Source: Deltaproteobacteria bacterium (lineage in GTDB: Bacteria; Myxococcota; UBA727; VGSZ01). Taken from it: 64,000 nt of DNA. Location: positions 22,312 through 86,311 of the forward strand of contig JADZDP010000107.1 of NCBI GenBank assembly GCA_020850995.1, read 5' to 3'. Below, in pieces: positions 34,474-43,230 of the stretch. A program made the translations under genes and the position numbers. Positions within the stretch are counted from its first letter, which is position 1. Every line of letters begins with the position of its first letter. The notes under the pieces are model-generated. The model ran no database searches. It saw only the letters and a program-made list of their open reading frames with translations, and was not told the DNA's origin.

Positions 34474-35150
34474 CGCACGGGATCAACGCTCTTCTCCTGA
34501 CGGTCGCGCTGGCGGGCCTGTCGGCCTGCCCCGTGGTCTGCCCCGGCGGCCCCAACCCGGAGGCCGACGCCGGTCCGCCAGGCGTCAGCCTCACCGTCGA
34601 GAAGACCGGCGACGGCGTGGGCAGCTTCCGCTCCGATCCCGACGGCATCGACTGCGACGACGCGTGCGAGAGCCAGAGCATCACCGTGGCCCCGGGCACC
34701 GCCATGAGCCTGCGCGTGGAGCCCTCGCGCAACGCCAACCTGATCGCCGCCCTGTGCGGCGTCACCTTTCCCGACGGCAGCACCGCGCAGCGCGAGCTCG
34801 TCGACGACACCATCGCAGCGGTGGCCGCCGACGACCCCGTCGACACCATCGTCACCTGCCACGCCGAGTTCCGCGCCGTGCACACCCTGCAGGTCTTTTT
34901 TTCCGGCGAGGGGAGCGGCTCCGTGGTCGGCACGTTGACCGACCAAGGCGGCGGTGGCGGTGCGCCGCGCATCGACTGCCCCGACGACTGCATTGGCGCC
35001 TACTTCCTTGGCGAGATCGACACGCTCACGCCTACGCCCGAGCCAGGCTCGGTGTTCCTCGGCTGGGCCATCGACTGCGGCGGCACCGGCGCGGTCGAGC
35101 TCACCATGGACGAGGACAAGGACTGCGAGGCCCGCTTCGGCCCAGAGTGA
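34470..35150 (+). CDS. Lipoprotein, last gene of coupled operon
   Basis: This 226-residue lipoprotein has lipobox LSAC (Cys about 20). It contains two bacterial-repeat-like units (VTKTGDGVGSF-type: VEKTGDGVGSFRSDP and FFSGEGSGSVVGTL), each followed by an IDC-DD-C cysteine pattern. Such units occur in the InlB B-repeat or 'divergent' beta-repeat domains of surface proteins. It is coupled through ATGA to the preceding secreted protein, suggesting a shared envelope complex. Function unknown. Confidence 0.72.
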   Translation: MTHGINALLLTVALAGLSACPVVCPGGPNPEADAGPPGVSLTVEKTGDGVGSFRSDPDGIDCDDACESQSITVAPGTAMSLRVEPSRNANLIAALCGVTFPDGSTAQRELVDDTIAAVAADDPVDTIVTCHAEFRAVHTLQVFFSGEGSGSVVGTLTDQGGGGGAPRIDCPDDCIGAYFLGEIDTLTPTPEPGSVFLGWAIDCGGTGAVELTMDEDKDCEARFGPE

Positions 35151-35294
35151 GCGCGACCGGGCGCGGGGGCCCGCAGCACGTGAGGCAGATCGCGGCGCCG
35201 CTTGGCGCCCGCCGCATGCAGCGCGCTAGCATCGTTGCTAGCTCGTCTCGTGGCAGATGAGGTCGCCGCCCACCGACCGCTCGCAGGAGTCATC

Positions 35295-35864
35295 ATGCGC
35301 CCACTTGGCACCGCCGCCCGCCCCTCGCCACGTCGCACCGCCGGCCGCCGGGCGCTGACGGCGCTGCACCTGTCGGCGCTGGCGCTGAGCGCGTTCGTGG
35401 TGTGCACGCTCGGGCTCTTGCTCTTCCCCGAGGGTCGCCAGCTCATCGACGAGCACTTCGGGGTGGTGCGCATCGCCTGCTACCTCGCGTGGGCCGTGGG
35501 CGTTGGCGGCTTCGCGCTCGCGCCCGGCCTCTTGCTCAAGGAGGTGGGCGCTGAACCGCGGCTGACCTTGCGACCGGCGCGTCTGCGTGCCGGCTTCGAG
35601 CGCCTCGGCGCAGCGCCTGTGGCGCGTGCCTTCGCGCTCGGTGCCTTCGCCAACGTCGTCGTGCTCGCGCTGTCACCGCTGGGCGCACCGCTCGGCAGCC
35701 TCTACACCTGGCCGGTGTTCGCGACGCATCTGGTCCTCTCGGGGCTCGTGGTGGGCGCCGCTTCCCTCGGTGCGCTGGTGCGCATGCGCGACTTCGTCGA
35801 CGAGCTGCGCCCCGTGCCGGCGCCCCGGCGCGCCTCGCACGTCGCCCCCGCGGGCGGCCTCTGA
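35295..35864 (+). CDS. Multi-pass membrane protein of unknown function
   Basis: This 189-residue protein has about four hydrophobic helices (HLSALALSAFVVCTLGLLLF, IACYLAWAVGVGGFALAPGL, ARAFALGAFANVVVLALSP, THLVLSGLVVGAASLGALV). I chose ATG 35295, preceded by AGGAG, over an upstream ATG at 35202. A GCGCGCTAGCAT -10-like motif lies at 35221-35232, giving a leader of about 55 bases. I recognise no family. Confidence 0.68.
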   Translation: MRPLGTAARPSPRRTAGRRALTALHLSALALSAFVVCTLGLLLFPEGRQLIDEHFGVVRIACYLAWAVGVGGFALAPGLLLKEVGAEPRLTLRPARLRAGFERLGAAPVARAFALGAFANVVVLALSPLGAPLGSLYTWPVFATHLVLSGLVVGAASLGALVRMRDFVDELRPVPAPRRASHVAPAGGL

Positions 35865-35966
35865 CCTTGGCCACGACCAACCGTCACCGCTGATCGCGTC
35901 GTCGTCGTTGGGCCGATGCAGCCGGCGACCGGGCCTGCTATTTGGCGCCCGAGAGGTGAGACGCCC

Positions 35967-36959
35967 ATGGCGACGCGGCGCGCGCACATCCTCGGCACCG
36001 GACGCGAGCTACCGGCGCGCGTCGTCACCAACGCCGACATCGCGGCGCGCGTCGCCACCACCGACGAGTGGATTCGCAAGCAGCTCGGCATCGTCGAGCG
36101 CCGCTTCGCCGACGACGACGTGCAGACCTCCGATCTGGCGGCCGCCGCCGCGCGCCGCGCGCTGGTAGCCGCGCGCACCGCGCCCGCCGAGCTGCAGGCC
36201 ATCGTGGTGGCGCTCGGCAACGGCGACGTCGCCTCGCCGGCCACCGCCTGCTACGTGCAGGAGAAGCTCGGCGCCTTCGGCGCCGTGGCCTTCGACATCC
36301 GCGCCGCCTGCGCGGGCTTCTCCGTGGGCCTCGACCTGGCCAAAGACATGGTGGAGTCGGGCGCCAAAGAGCGCGTGCTCGTCATCGGCGCCGACATCGC
36401 CAGCCGCACCAAGATCGACTGGCGCGACCGCACCACACCGGCCATCTTCGCCGACGGCGCCGGCGCCGCCGTGGTGGGCCCCTCACCGCACCCCGAGCGC
36501 GGCTTCTTATCGGCGCGCCTTGGCTCCGACGGGCGCGGCAAGGACGTGGTGGTGATGAAGGGCGGCGGCTCGCTCTCGCCCTTCACCGCCGAGACCCTCG
36601 AGCAGGGCGAGCAGTTCGTGCAGATGGACGGCAAGGGCGTGTGGGAGTGGGCCACGCGCGAGCTGCCCGCCGTCATCCGCGCCGCGCTCGCCGCTGCCGG
36701 CCTGCGCACCAGCGACGTCGCGCTCTTGGTGACGCACCAGGCGAGCCTGCGCCTCTTGCAGGCCGTCATGGCCGAGCTGGGCCTCGGCGCAGATCGTGTG
36801 CACACCACCATCGAGCGCTACGGCAACACGCTGTCCGCCAGCTTGCCCATCACGCTCGACGAGGCCGTGGAGCGCGGCCGCGTCAAGCCCGGCGACGTCG
36901 TGGTGCTGGCCGCCATCGGCGCCGGTATGACCTGGGGCGCGCACGTGCTGCGTTGGTGA
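35967..36959 (+). CDS. Beta-ketoacyl-ACP synthase III-like protein
   Basis: This 330-residue FabH-family thiolase-fold enzyme carries a complete catalytic triad: Cys115 (AACAGFS), His257 (VTHQAS) and Asn287 (YGNTLSAS). It would condense an acyl-CoA starter with malonyl-ACP to begin fatty acid or secondary lipid synthesis. AGGTGAG precedes the ATG at 35967. A FabK/nitronate-monooxygenase-like flavoprotein follows after 11 bp in the same direction, so both may act in one acyl pathway. Whether it is the housekeeping FabH or a paralogue cannot be told, because the fab cluster is not here. Confidence 0.9.
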   Translation: MATRRAHILGTGRELPARVVTNADIAARVATTDEWIRKQLGIVERRFADDDVQTSDLAAAAARRALVAARTAPAELQAIVVALGNGDVASPATACYVQEKLGAFGAVAFDIRAACAGFSVGLDLAKDMVESGAKERVLVIGADIASRTKIDWRDRTTPAIFADGAGAAVVGPSPHPERGFLSARLGSDGRGKDVVVMKGGGSLSPFTAETLEQGEQFVQMDGKGVWEWATRELPAVIRAALAAAGLRTSDVALLVTHQASLRLLQAVMAELGLGADRVHTTIERYGNTLSASLPITLDEAVERGRVKPGDVVVLAAIGAGMTWGAHVLRW

Positions 36960-36970
36960 GATGAGGGATC

Positions 36971-37930
36971 ATGCTCGAGACACGCGTCACCAAGCTCCTC
37001 GGTATCCGCGACCCCATCCTGCAGGGCGGCATGGCGTGGATCAGCCGCGCCGAGCTCGTCGCCGCCGTCAGCGAGGCCGGCGGCCTGGGCGTGCTGGCCA
37101 GCGGCACGCTGCGGCCCAGCGAGCTCAAGGACGAGCTGCGCAAGGTGCGCGCCGCCACGTCCAAGCCCTTCGCGGTCAACGTCTCGCTGGTGCCCGCGCA
37201 CCCCGACGCCGACGCCAAGACCGCCGCGCTGCTCACCGACATCGCGCTCGACGAGGGCGTGCGCATCTTCACCATCTCGGCGGGCTCGCCCACGGTGCTC
37301 ACCGACAAGCTCAAGCAGCGCGGCGCCGTGGTCATCCACGTAGTGCCGTCGGCGCGCTTGGCCAAGAAGGCCGAGGCCGCCGGCGTCGACGCCGTGGTGG
37401 CCGAGGGCTACGAGGCCGGCGGCCACGTGGGTCACGACGAGCACACCTCGGTGGTGCTGTGGCCGAGCGCCGTGCGCGCCGTCAAGATCCCGGTGATCGC
37501 CGCCGGCGGCATCGCCGACGGCGCGGGCATGGCGGCGGCGCTCGCGTTTGGCGCCGAGGGCGTGCAGATCGGCACGCGCTTCATCGCCACCACGGAGTGC
37601 AACGCGCACGCGAGCTTCAAGCAGCGCATCGTCGACGCGCCGGAGACGCCCACCGTGGTGTACTGCAAGAGCACGCACCCCGGGCGCGCCCTCGGCACGC
37701 CGGTGGTGGAGCGGCTGGTGGCGCTCGAGAAGGGCGGCGCTGGCGCCCTGGAGCTCGAGCAGCTGCGCGGGCGCGGGCGCTCGCGCGCCGGCTGCGTCGA
37801 CGGCGACCTGGCGGAGGGCATCTTGCCCTGCGGGGCCGCCGCGGGGCTCGTCACGCGCGTGGTGAGCGTGGCCGAGCTGATGCGCGAGCTGGTCGAGGGG
37901 TATCAGGCGGCCAAGGGGCGCATGCCGTAG
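36971..37930 (+). CDS. FabK/nitronate monooxygenase-like flavoprotein
   Basis: This 319-residue TIM-barrel FMN enzyme shows the NMO/FabK pattern: ILQGGMAWIS near the N-terminus, VAEGYEAGGHVG (phosphate/flavin loop), PVIAAGGIADG and GAEGVQIGTRFIAT. FabK reduces enoyl-ACP; nitronate monooxygenases oxidise nitronates, and these are hard to tell apart by eye. Its position 11 bp after a FabH-like gene favours an enoyl-ACP reductase role, but this is inference. Confidence 0.87.
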   Translation: MLETRVTKLLGIRDPILQGGMAWISRAELVAAVSEAGGLGVLASGTLRPSELKDELRKVRAATSKPFAVNVSLVPAHPDADAKTAALLTDIALDEGVRIFTISAGSPTVLTDKLKQRGAVVIHVVPSARLAKKAEAAGVDAVVAEGYEAGGHVGHDEHTSVVLWPSAVRAVKIPVIAAGGIADGAGMAAALAFGAEGVQIGTRFIATTECNAHASFKQRIVDAPETPTVVYCKSTHPGRALGTPVVERLVALEKGGAGALELEQLRGRGRSRAGCVDGDLAEGILPCGAAAGLVTRVVSVAELMRELVEGYQAAKGRMP

Positions 37931-37967
37931 GGCAGGCAACCCTGTGCCCTGTGCCGGTCGACGGCTC

Positions 37968-39230
37968 TCAAAAGAACATGTTGCACTGGCTCTCGCTGTA
38001 CCCGCTGCCCGCCAGGCACATCACGTAGATCGCCGCCCCCTCGAGCACCGCCCGATCGGGCGCGCTCTCGTCCTCGGCGCTGACGGCGTCGCGTAACCCC
38101 TGCAAGTTCCCGTCCGACGTGGTGCTCAGGCCGAGCGCGTCCACCATGCCCTCGGGGGCCAGCGCGTCGTCGAGGATGGCGAGCACGGTGCTGCGATCGC
38201 GCGCCAGGTCGGCGCCGTCCTCGTCCCAGGCGAACGCCTCGTCGACGGCGGCGGCGGCCACCACGATGCGCGTGAGCAAGAGGGTCTCGTCGGCCAGCTT
38301 GGCGAAGTCGAGGGCGTCGGCGTCGTCGCTGGCCTCGTGGTAGCGCTTGTTCTGCCCGTCCGAGAGGAAGAGCGTGGGGACGTCGCGGTTCCGGAACGCG
38401 TCGTAGTCGCTCCAGGGCTGGCGGCCGCTGCCCGGGATCTCCTCGATGAGGTGCAGCCCGCCGCGCGCCAGCGGCAGGGTTTCGGGCACGCTCACGTCGT
38501 CGAGCGCGCGGGACAGCGCCGGCGTCTCGTCGGCGCCCATGACGAAGTGCGTGCGGTAGCCCGGCCACAGCTCACCGCCCACCAGGTCGAGGGCGATGGC
38601 CACGTCGATGGCGTCGAGCTCCACGGGTGTTCTGCCGGCGGCGCTCTCGGCGACGAAGAACTGCGAGCCCATGGCGTTCGTGAGGAAGGTGGGCGGCTCC
38701 TCGGCGTCCCACAGCGCCACCACCACGGTCTTCTCGAGCGGCGCGCGCGCGATGGCGCACGCGGTGGCCACCACCGCGCCCACCGCCGCGGCGTTATCGA
38801 GCGCGCCGTTGCACACGCCGCCGCACGCGGTGCCGAGGTGGTCGTAGTGCGCGGAGATCAGCAGCACGCGCTCGGCGTTGCCCTGTCCCTCGACGACACC
38901 GAGCAGGTTGGTGCCCTCGCCGGTGGTGATGGGCTGCTCGTAGGTGCCCTCGAAGAGCGGCGCCACGCCGCACTGTTGCAGCGCCTCCACCAGGTGCGCG
39001 CGCGCCGCGTTGCCGCCGGCGCTGCCCTCGTCGCGCCCCTCCATGTCGTCGGACGAGAGCGCGCGCGCGATCTGCTCGGGCATGGCGAGGTCGAGCTCGT
39101 CCTCGGGATCGCCGACGTGCTCGTGGTGATCGTCGGGGTCCGGTGGCGCGGCAGGACACGCGGTGAGGCCCCACGGCGCGAGCAGCGAGCAGGCGGCGGC
39201 CGCGGCGAGAGCAGGGAGAGACGTGCGCAT
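37968..39230 (-). CDS. M28-family zinc peptidase, secreted lipoprotein
   Basis: This 420-residue protein has a signal ending in GLTAC (lipobox Cys about 25) and an His/Asp-rich linker. The M28 aminopeptidase metal ligands are visible in order: SAHYDHLG, DNAAAVGAVV, WDAEEPP, ALDLVGG and, late, YHEASDD. It should be a dinuclear zinc aminopeptidase acting outside the cytoplasm. The PA domain common in M28 enzymes is absent. A Cys-rich C-terminal tail (YVMCLAGSGYSESQCNMFF) may form a disulfide. Confidence 0.9.
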   Translation of the reverse strand: MRTSLPALAAAAACSLLAPWGLTACPAAPPDPDDHHEHVGDPEDELDLAMPEQIARALSSDDMEGRDEGSAGGNAARAHLVEALQQCGVAPLFEGTYEQPITTGEGTNLLGVVEGQGNAERVLLISAHYDHLGTACGGVCNGALDNAAAVGAVVATACAIARAPLEKTVVVALWDAEEPPTFLTNAMGSQFFVAESAAGRTPVELDAIDVAIALDLVGGELWPGYRTHFVMGADETPALSRALDDVSVPETLPLARGGLHLIEEIPGSGRQPWSDYDAFRNRDVPTLFLSDGQNKRYHEASDDADALDFAKLADETLLLTRIVVAAAAVDEAFAWDEDGADLARDRSTVLAILDDALAPEGMVDALGLSTTSDGNLQGLRDAVSAEDESAPDRAVLEGAAIYVMCLAGSGYSESQCNMFF

Positions 39231-39308
39231 GGCGCGATGTTGCTGCCACCGCGAGCGGCGTCAACCGCCGGGCGTCACAAAGCGGGCGCGCGAGCTCGCG
39301 CGAGCGCG

Positions 39309-40313
39309 TCAGGGCGTCGGCGGGCCTCCGTCGCGCGGCCGCTTGCGCGCGCTCACCTCCTTCACCGCGCGCGAGAGCAGCTTCTCGAAGCGTTTCCTCC
39401 CCGCGGCCGCGAGGGGATCGCTCTTCGCGCGCAGCCGCGCCACCTCGGCGCGCAGCTTGTGCCACGAGGCGAGGCGCGCGGCCGGCAGGCGCCCCTCGTC
39501 GACGGCCACGCGCACGGCGCAGCCCGGCTCGCCCTCGTGCGCGCAGTCGCGGAAGCGACAGGAGGCCGAGAGCGCGTCGATCTCGGGGAAGGCCGCGTCG
39601 ACGTCGCCCTGGTCGGTTGCCAGGCCGAGCGCGCGCACGCCGGGCGTGTCGACGAGGAAGGCGCCCCACGGCAGCGGCACCAGGCGCGTGCGCGTGGTGG
39701 TGTGCCGCCCGCGCCCGTCGTCGGCGCGCACCTCGGCGGTGGACTGCAGCGCGCGGCCGAAGAGCGCGTTGGCCAAGGTGCTCTTGCCCGCGCCCGACTG
39801 CCCGAGCAGCACCAGGGTCTCTGGCGCTTGCACCAGGGCCTGCAGCACGCTGACGTCGTCGTGGTCGAAGGCGCTCACCGCGATCAGCTCTGCACCCGCG
39901 GCCACCGCTTGCGCCTCGTCGAGCGCCCGCTCGAGGTCGAGCGCCACGTCGCGCTTGGTGAGCACGATGAGCGGCCGCGCGCCGCCGGCGTGGGCGAGCG
40001 CGAGCGCGCGCTCGATGAAGCCCGCGCGCAGGGGCCGATCGAGCGGACAGCAGACGCCGAGGACGTCGACGTTGGCGGCGATGAGCTGAGCGCCGCTCAC
40101 CTCATCGTGGTGCTGGCGCGCACGCGCCAGCACCGTGCGGCGCGGCAACACCTCGACCACCCGCCCACCGTCTACGATGACGTCGTCACCACAGACGACG
40201 CGCGCGTGGGCGGCCAGGTGCACCAGGCGTTCGGTGGCCGGTGGCTCGAGGATGACGGCGATGCGGTGACCGGCCGCGACGACGCGGCGGCGGCTGGGCT
40301 CGTGAGCGTGCAC
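39309..40313 (-). CDS. rsgA: Ribosome small-subunit GTPase RsgA
   Basis: This 334-residue circularly permuted GTPase has G4 LTKRD before G1 GQSGAGKST and G3 DTPG, followed by the zinc-binding CRFRDCAHEGEPGC motif. RsgA helps mature the 30S subunit. I chose GTG 40313, which has GGAG 7 bases upstream and gives an OB-fold N-terminus of normal length. The first ATG in frame, at 40499, would add 62 Arg/Pro-rich residues without family support. A C-terminal basic extension is present. Confidence 0.92.
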   Translation of the reverse strand: MHAHEPSRRRVVAAGHRIAVILEPPATERLVHLAAHARVVCGDDVIVDGGRVVEVLPRRTVLARARQHHDEVSGAQLIAANVDVLGVCCPLDRPLRAGFIERALALAHAGGARPLIVLTKRDVALDLERALDEAQAVAAGAELIAVSAFDHDDVSVLQALVQAPETLVLLGQSGAGKSTLANALFGRALQSTAEVRADDGRGRHTTTRTRLVPLPWGAFLVDTPGVRALGLATDQGDVDAAFPEIDALSASCRFRDCAHEGEPGCAVRVAVDEGRLPAARLASWHKLRAEVARLRAKSDPLAAAGRKRFEKLLSRAVKEVSARKRPRDGGPPTP

Positions 40314-40614
40314 AGGGAGGCTCCAGACAAAGGGCGAGCGCGCCGCGCGTTGTCGCGCGGCGAAGAGGGGTCTCAGGCGCTCACACCCGGTCCGGCATGG
40401 CTGCAAGGTAGCAGCTCGCGCGCACGTCGCCACTGGCGCGGGCAGCACGGGGCGCCGACCGGCCTCGCACCACCTGGATGACGGTGCGGCTGGGATCACG
40501 CGCCATCCCGCGCGTTCCGCTGGTGGAACGGCGCAGACGCGGCGCGCGCGTCAGGACGCGACGCAGCGTTCGGCATGGGTCGTGAAGAACCCGCTGCACC
40601 CAACGGAGAACACC
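40314..40614. other. Intergenic region with CGTTCC/GGAACG inverted repeat
   Basis: These 301 bp between rsgA and the PEGA lipoprotein gene hold no convincing gene. The inverted repeat CGTTCC (40513-40518) and GGAACG (40525-40530), with a six-base gap, could be an operator or weak hairpin about 85 bp upstream of the PEGA gene. Nothing else stands out. Confidence 0.35.
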
Positions 40615-41094
40615 ATGCGCCTCTTGCTCGCCCTGCCTGTCCTTGCCATCGCTCTCTCTAACCTCGCCTGCGCGCACGCCGTTCGCATCGAGAGCGCGCC
40701 GGGCGCCGAGATCTTCGTCAACGGCCAACGCATCGGTACCGCGCCCGCGACCTACCAGGAGACGACGGGCTCGGCGGACACGGTGCGCATCACCGCCAGG
40801 TTGCCTGGCCGCGAGAACACCGTTGAGGTCCGGCGCAGCGACGTCGACCTCGCGCCGATCGGCGCGAGCGCGGCGGCGGGCGCCGCCGGCTGCATGGCAG
40901 CGTCGGTGGCTACGCTTGCCTCGGCCTTGGTCTTCTATCCTTGTGCGGTGGCCGTCGCTCCATTGGCCTGTGGGTCGCTCGTCACGGCGCCGGTCATTGG
41001 CTGGATGTGGTTTGGCCACAGGCTGCCCGACACGGTCCGCGTCGAGCTCGACCACCGAGTGCCCGCCGCCGCGGTGAACGAGCAGCCCTTCTGA
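40615..41094 (+). CDS. PEGA-domain lipoprotein
   Basis: This 159-residue protein has a lipoprotein signal (LPVLAIALSNLAC, Cys about 19). A PEGA-like beta unit follows (ESAPGAEIFVNGQRIGTAPATY, about 24-45), then two hydrophobic segments (about 85-130) that might insert in a membrane. PEGA domains are common in surface-layer-linked proteins. GGAGAACACC precedes ATG 40615. A strong hairpin follows the stop. Function unknown. Confidence 0.78.
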   Translation: MRLLLALPVLAIALSNLACAHAVRIESAPGAEIFVNGQRIGTAPATYQETTGSADTVRITARLPGRENTVEVRRSDVDLAPIGASAAAGAAGCMAASVATLASALVFYPCAVAVAPLACGSLVTAPVIGWMWFGHRLPDTVRVELDHRVPAAAVNEQPF

Positions 41095-41113
41095 GCTCAC
41101 GGCGAGCATCCAG

Positions 41114-41145
41114 GCACACGGGCGACCACGAGGTCGCCCGTGTGT
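41114..41145 (+). terminator. Strong 13-bp hairpin after the PEGA gene
   Basis: CACACGGGCGACC (41115-41127 region) pairs perfectly over 13 bases with GGTCGCCCGTGTG, with a four-base ACGA loop and a flanking G-U pair. It begins 20 bases after the PEGA stop codon. There is no U-run, but the stem is the strongest simple hairpin in the window and its position suggests transcript termination or 3'-end protection. The rest of 41146-41413 holds no gene that I can support. Confidence 0.6.
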
Positions 41146-41413
41146 GCGCCTGCGCAAGCGCGCTCGCGGGTCTGTCGAATGCGCGGGTCGCTGCGCAAGC
41201 CCCTGTCGACCCAAGCTGTGCTTCCCCCTCGTGGGCACGCTTGGAGCGCCTGCGCCCGACTCGGCTTCATGCGCGACGCGATCGCCGTGCCCGTGCGCCC
41301 GCACCGGTCGGCGGCCACATCGGGCTGCGATGAAACCTCTGGGCCGCGGTCATGAGCACGACCGCGACAGGTCGTGTCTGTGCTACTGCGGCGTGCACCA
41401 CGCGGGAGTACCC

Positions 41414-41929
41414 ATGAGCGATCGTCGCCACCCCAACGTCGTCAACCTCGATGAGCTCGAGGCCAAGCCGAGCAGCGCCGGCACGCGCTTTGGCTTCTCC
41501 GCCAAGGGGCTCGGCGCTGCCACGGGATCGCAGGGCATCGGCTGCAGCTACTACGAGCAGCCGCCAGGCAAGACGGCCTTCCCGCGTCACTGGCACGCCG
41601 CCAACGAGGAGGCGCTGTTCGTGCTCGAGGGCCAGGGCACCGTGCACATCGGCGCGCGCGCGATCCCGGTGCGCGCCGGCGACTACGTGACCTTCCTGGT
41701 CGGCCCCGACGGCGCCCACCTGGTGGTGAACACCGGCAGCGCGCCGCTTCGCTACTTGTGCATGTCGACGATGAAGGACCCCGAGGTGGTGGGCTACCCC
41801 GACTCCGGCAAGATGGGGGCGCGCGCCTCGCCCTCGATCGAGGCCGCGCGCGCGGGGCAGCCGTGGTTGCGACACCTGGGTCGACGCCAGGACTCGGTCG
41901 ACTACTACGACGGCGAGGACCTGGGCTAG
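41414..41929 (+). CDS. Cupin-domain protein
   Basis: This 171-residue cytoplasmic protein has a single cupin fold. Motif 1 is FPRHWHAANEEALFVLEG with two histidines and a glutamate that would bind metal, and motif 2 is in the DYVTFLVGPDGAHLVVN stretch. Cupins of this size act as isomerases, dioxygenases or sugar-binding regulators. The last four bases (CTAG, 41926-41929) also encode the stop of the convergent flavoprotein gene, so the genes overlap tail to tail. Confidence 0.85.
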   Translation: MSDRRHPNVVNLDELEAKPSSAGTRFGFSAKGLGAATGSQGIGCSYYEQPPGKTAFPRHWHAANEEALFVLEGQGTVHIGARAIPVRAGDYVTFLVGPDGAHLVVNTGSAPLRYLCMSTMKDPEVVGYPDSGKMGARASPSIEAARAGQPWLRHLGRRQDSVDYYDGEDLG

Positions 41930-43119
41930 ACCCCGAGCGCTACCGCGGCGACCAAGCGCGGGCCCACGCGCGGCGCCTCACCCAAGAGCACGCTGGCGAG
42001 ATCGTCGAGCACGCGCTGCGAGCGGTTGGCCGAGCGCATCAGGTTGTCGATGAGGCGCGGGTGCTCGAACACGCGCTGCAGCTTGCCGTTCTGCCGGAAG
42101 GCATGCGTGAAGCGCTCGCTGCAGCGCCGCTCGTAGGGTGCGAGGTGGGCGCGCGAGAAGCCGCCGGCGCCCTCGGCGTCGACGAGGGTCTCGGCGGCGA
42201 GCTTGCCGCTCTCGAGGGCGAACTCGATGCCCTCGCCGGTGAGCGGGTTGATGAAGCCCGCGGCGTCGCCGAGCAGGAGGCAGCGATCCCACACCAGGTG
42301 GCGCGCGAAGGTGCCGAAGGGCAAGTGGTGCCCACGCACGCGGCCGACGCGCTGCCCCCCCGCCAGCTCGGCGGACGCACGCGGCATGGCGCAAAAACGG
42401 TCGAGCAGCTCGGGCAGCTTGAGGCCCGCTTTGCGCATGCGATCGGTGCGCAAGCCCACGCCGACGTTGGCGCGTCCGTTGGGCAGCGGGAAGATCCAAC
42501 CGTAGGCAGGCAGGAGCTCGCCCTCCCAGAAGATCGCGTAGGCGTCGGGGTGCGAGAGCGACAGGCCCTCGTAGTACACGCGCACCGCGAAGGCCGCGTC
42601 CTCGTCGGGGAAGTCGGGCGCGCCCAGCGCCTTGCGCACCACCGAGGGCGCGCCGTCGCAGCCGAGCACCACATCGGCGCGCACGGGCTCGCCGCCGCGC
42701 ACGCTGACGGTGACGCCGCCCTCGTCGAGCGCGAGCCCCTCGACCATGACGCCCTCGCGCAGCGTGGCGCCGGCCTTGGTGGCGAGCTGCACGAGCTGCT
42801 GATCGAGCAGCTCGCGCGGCACCACCGCCGACCTGCCGCCAAAGACGTGCGCGGGCATGGGCGCCTTGACGACGACGCCGCCGGGGGACGCCAGGTACAC
42901 GCGCGAGATCGCCTGCCCGCCCGCGGGCGGCCCGGCGTCGCGCGCGACGAGGCCGAGCTCCTCGAGCATCCACAAGGAGCGCGGCGTCAGCCCGTCGCCG
43001 CACACCTTGTCGCGGGGGAAGTGCGCGCGCTCGAGCAGCGTGACCTTGGCGCCCGCGCGCGCGAGGAAGGTGGCGGCAGAGGAGCCGGCGGGACCGGCAC
43101 CGACGATGGCGACGTGCAT
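41926..43119 (-). CDS. Geranylgeranyl-reductase-family FAD oxidoreductase
   Basis: This 397-residue flavoprotein begins with the FAD-binding motif VAIVGAGPAGSSAATFLARAG. It has FPRDKVCGDGLTPRSL (the conserved Cys-Gly-Asp-Gly loop of the geranylgeranyl reductase family) and LLLGDAAGFINPLTGEGIEFAL, the second FAD motif. Members reduce isoprenoid chains or other lipids. A second copy of its first roughly 60 codons lies at 44654-44841 on the far side of the LamG lipoprotein gene, with about 100 bp identical. TATCGC lies 8 bases before the ATG. A housekeeping lipid role is plausible. Confidence 0.9.
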   Translation of the reverse strand: MHVAIVGAGPAGSSAATFLARAGAKVTLLERAHFPRDKVCGDGLTPRSLWMLEELGLVARDAGPPAGGQAISRVYLASPGGVVVKAPMPAHVFGGRSAVVPRELLDQQLVQLATKAGATLREGVMVEGLALDEGGVTVSVRGGEPVRADVVLGCDGAPSVVRKALGAPDFPDEDAAFAVRVYYEGLSLSHPDAYAIFWEGELLPAYGWIFPLPNGRANVGVGLRTDRMRKAGLKLPELLDRFCAMPRASAELAGGQRVGRVRGHHLPFGTFARHLVWDRCLLLGDAAGFINPLTGEGIEFALESGKLAAETLVDAEGAGGFSRAHLAPYERRCSERFTHAFRQNGKLQRVFEHPRLIDNLMRSANRSQRVLDDLASVLLGEAPRVGPRLVAAVALGV

Positions 43120-43137
43120 GGGGAGGCGCGATAGCAC
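42958..43137 (-). repeat. Duplicated 5' end of flavoprotein gene, intact copy
   Basis: This stretch of the geranylgeranyl-reductase gene and its upstream 18 bases recurs at about 44654-44842 in the same orientation. About 100 bp, from the ERA codons to just before the ATG, look identical, while the remaining 80 bp are diverged. The two copies bracket the LamG lipoprotein gene. Confidence 0.85.
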
Positions 43138-43218
43138 GCGAGCGCAGCGCAGGTGCAGGCATCGTGTGCGCCCTGGGACAGCTGCGCCGCAGCTCGCGCA
43201 CCTGCAGGCGCACGGCGC

Positions 43219-43230
43219 TACCATGGCCTC
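43219..43230 (+). promoter_or_regulatory. Candidate leaderless -10 box (GCGC-TACCAT)
   Basis: GGCGCTACCAT ends 6 bases before GTG 43231, with GGCCTC between and no Shine-Dalgarno. Spacing and GCGCTA core match the box before the GTG at 33251. Confidence 0.5.

Noticed and set aside
40381..41304. 307-codon minus-strand frame over the PEGA gene
   Set aside because: It overlaps a well-supported lipoprotein gene on the opposite strand and has no domain or ribosome-binding site.
41146..41413. Small plus-strand frames upstream of the cupin gene
   Set aside because: The candidates are Arg/Pro/Ala-rich, overlap in several frames and lack ribosome-binding sites; the cupin domain starts cleanly at ATG 41414.
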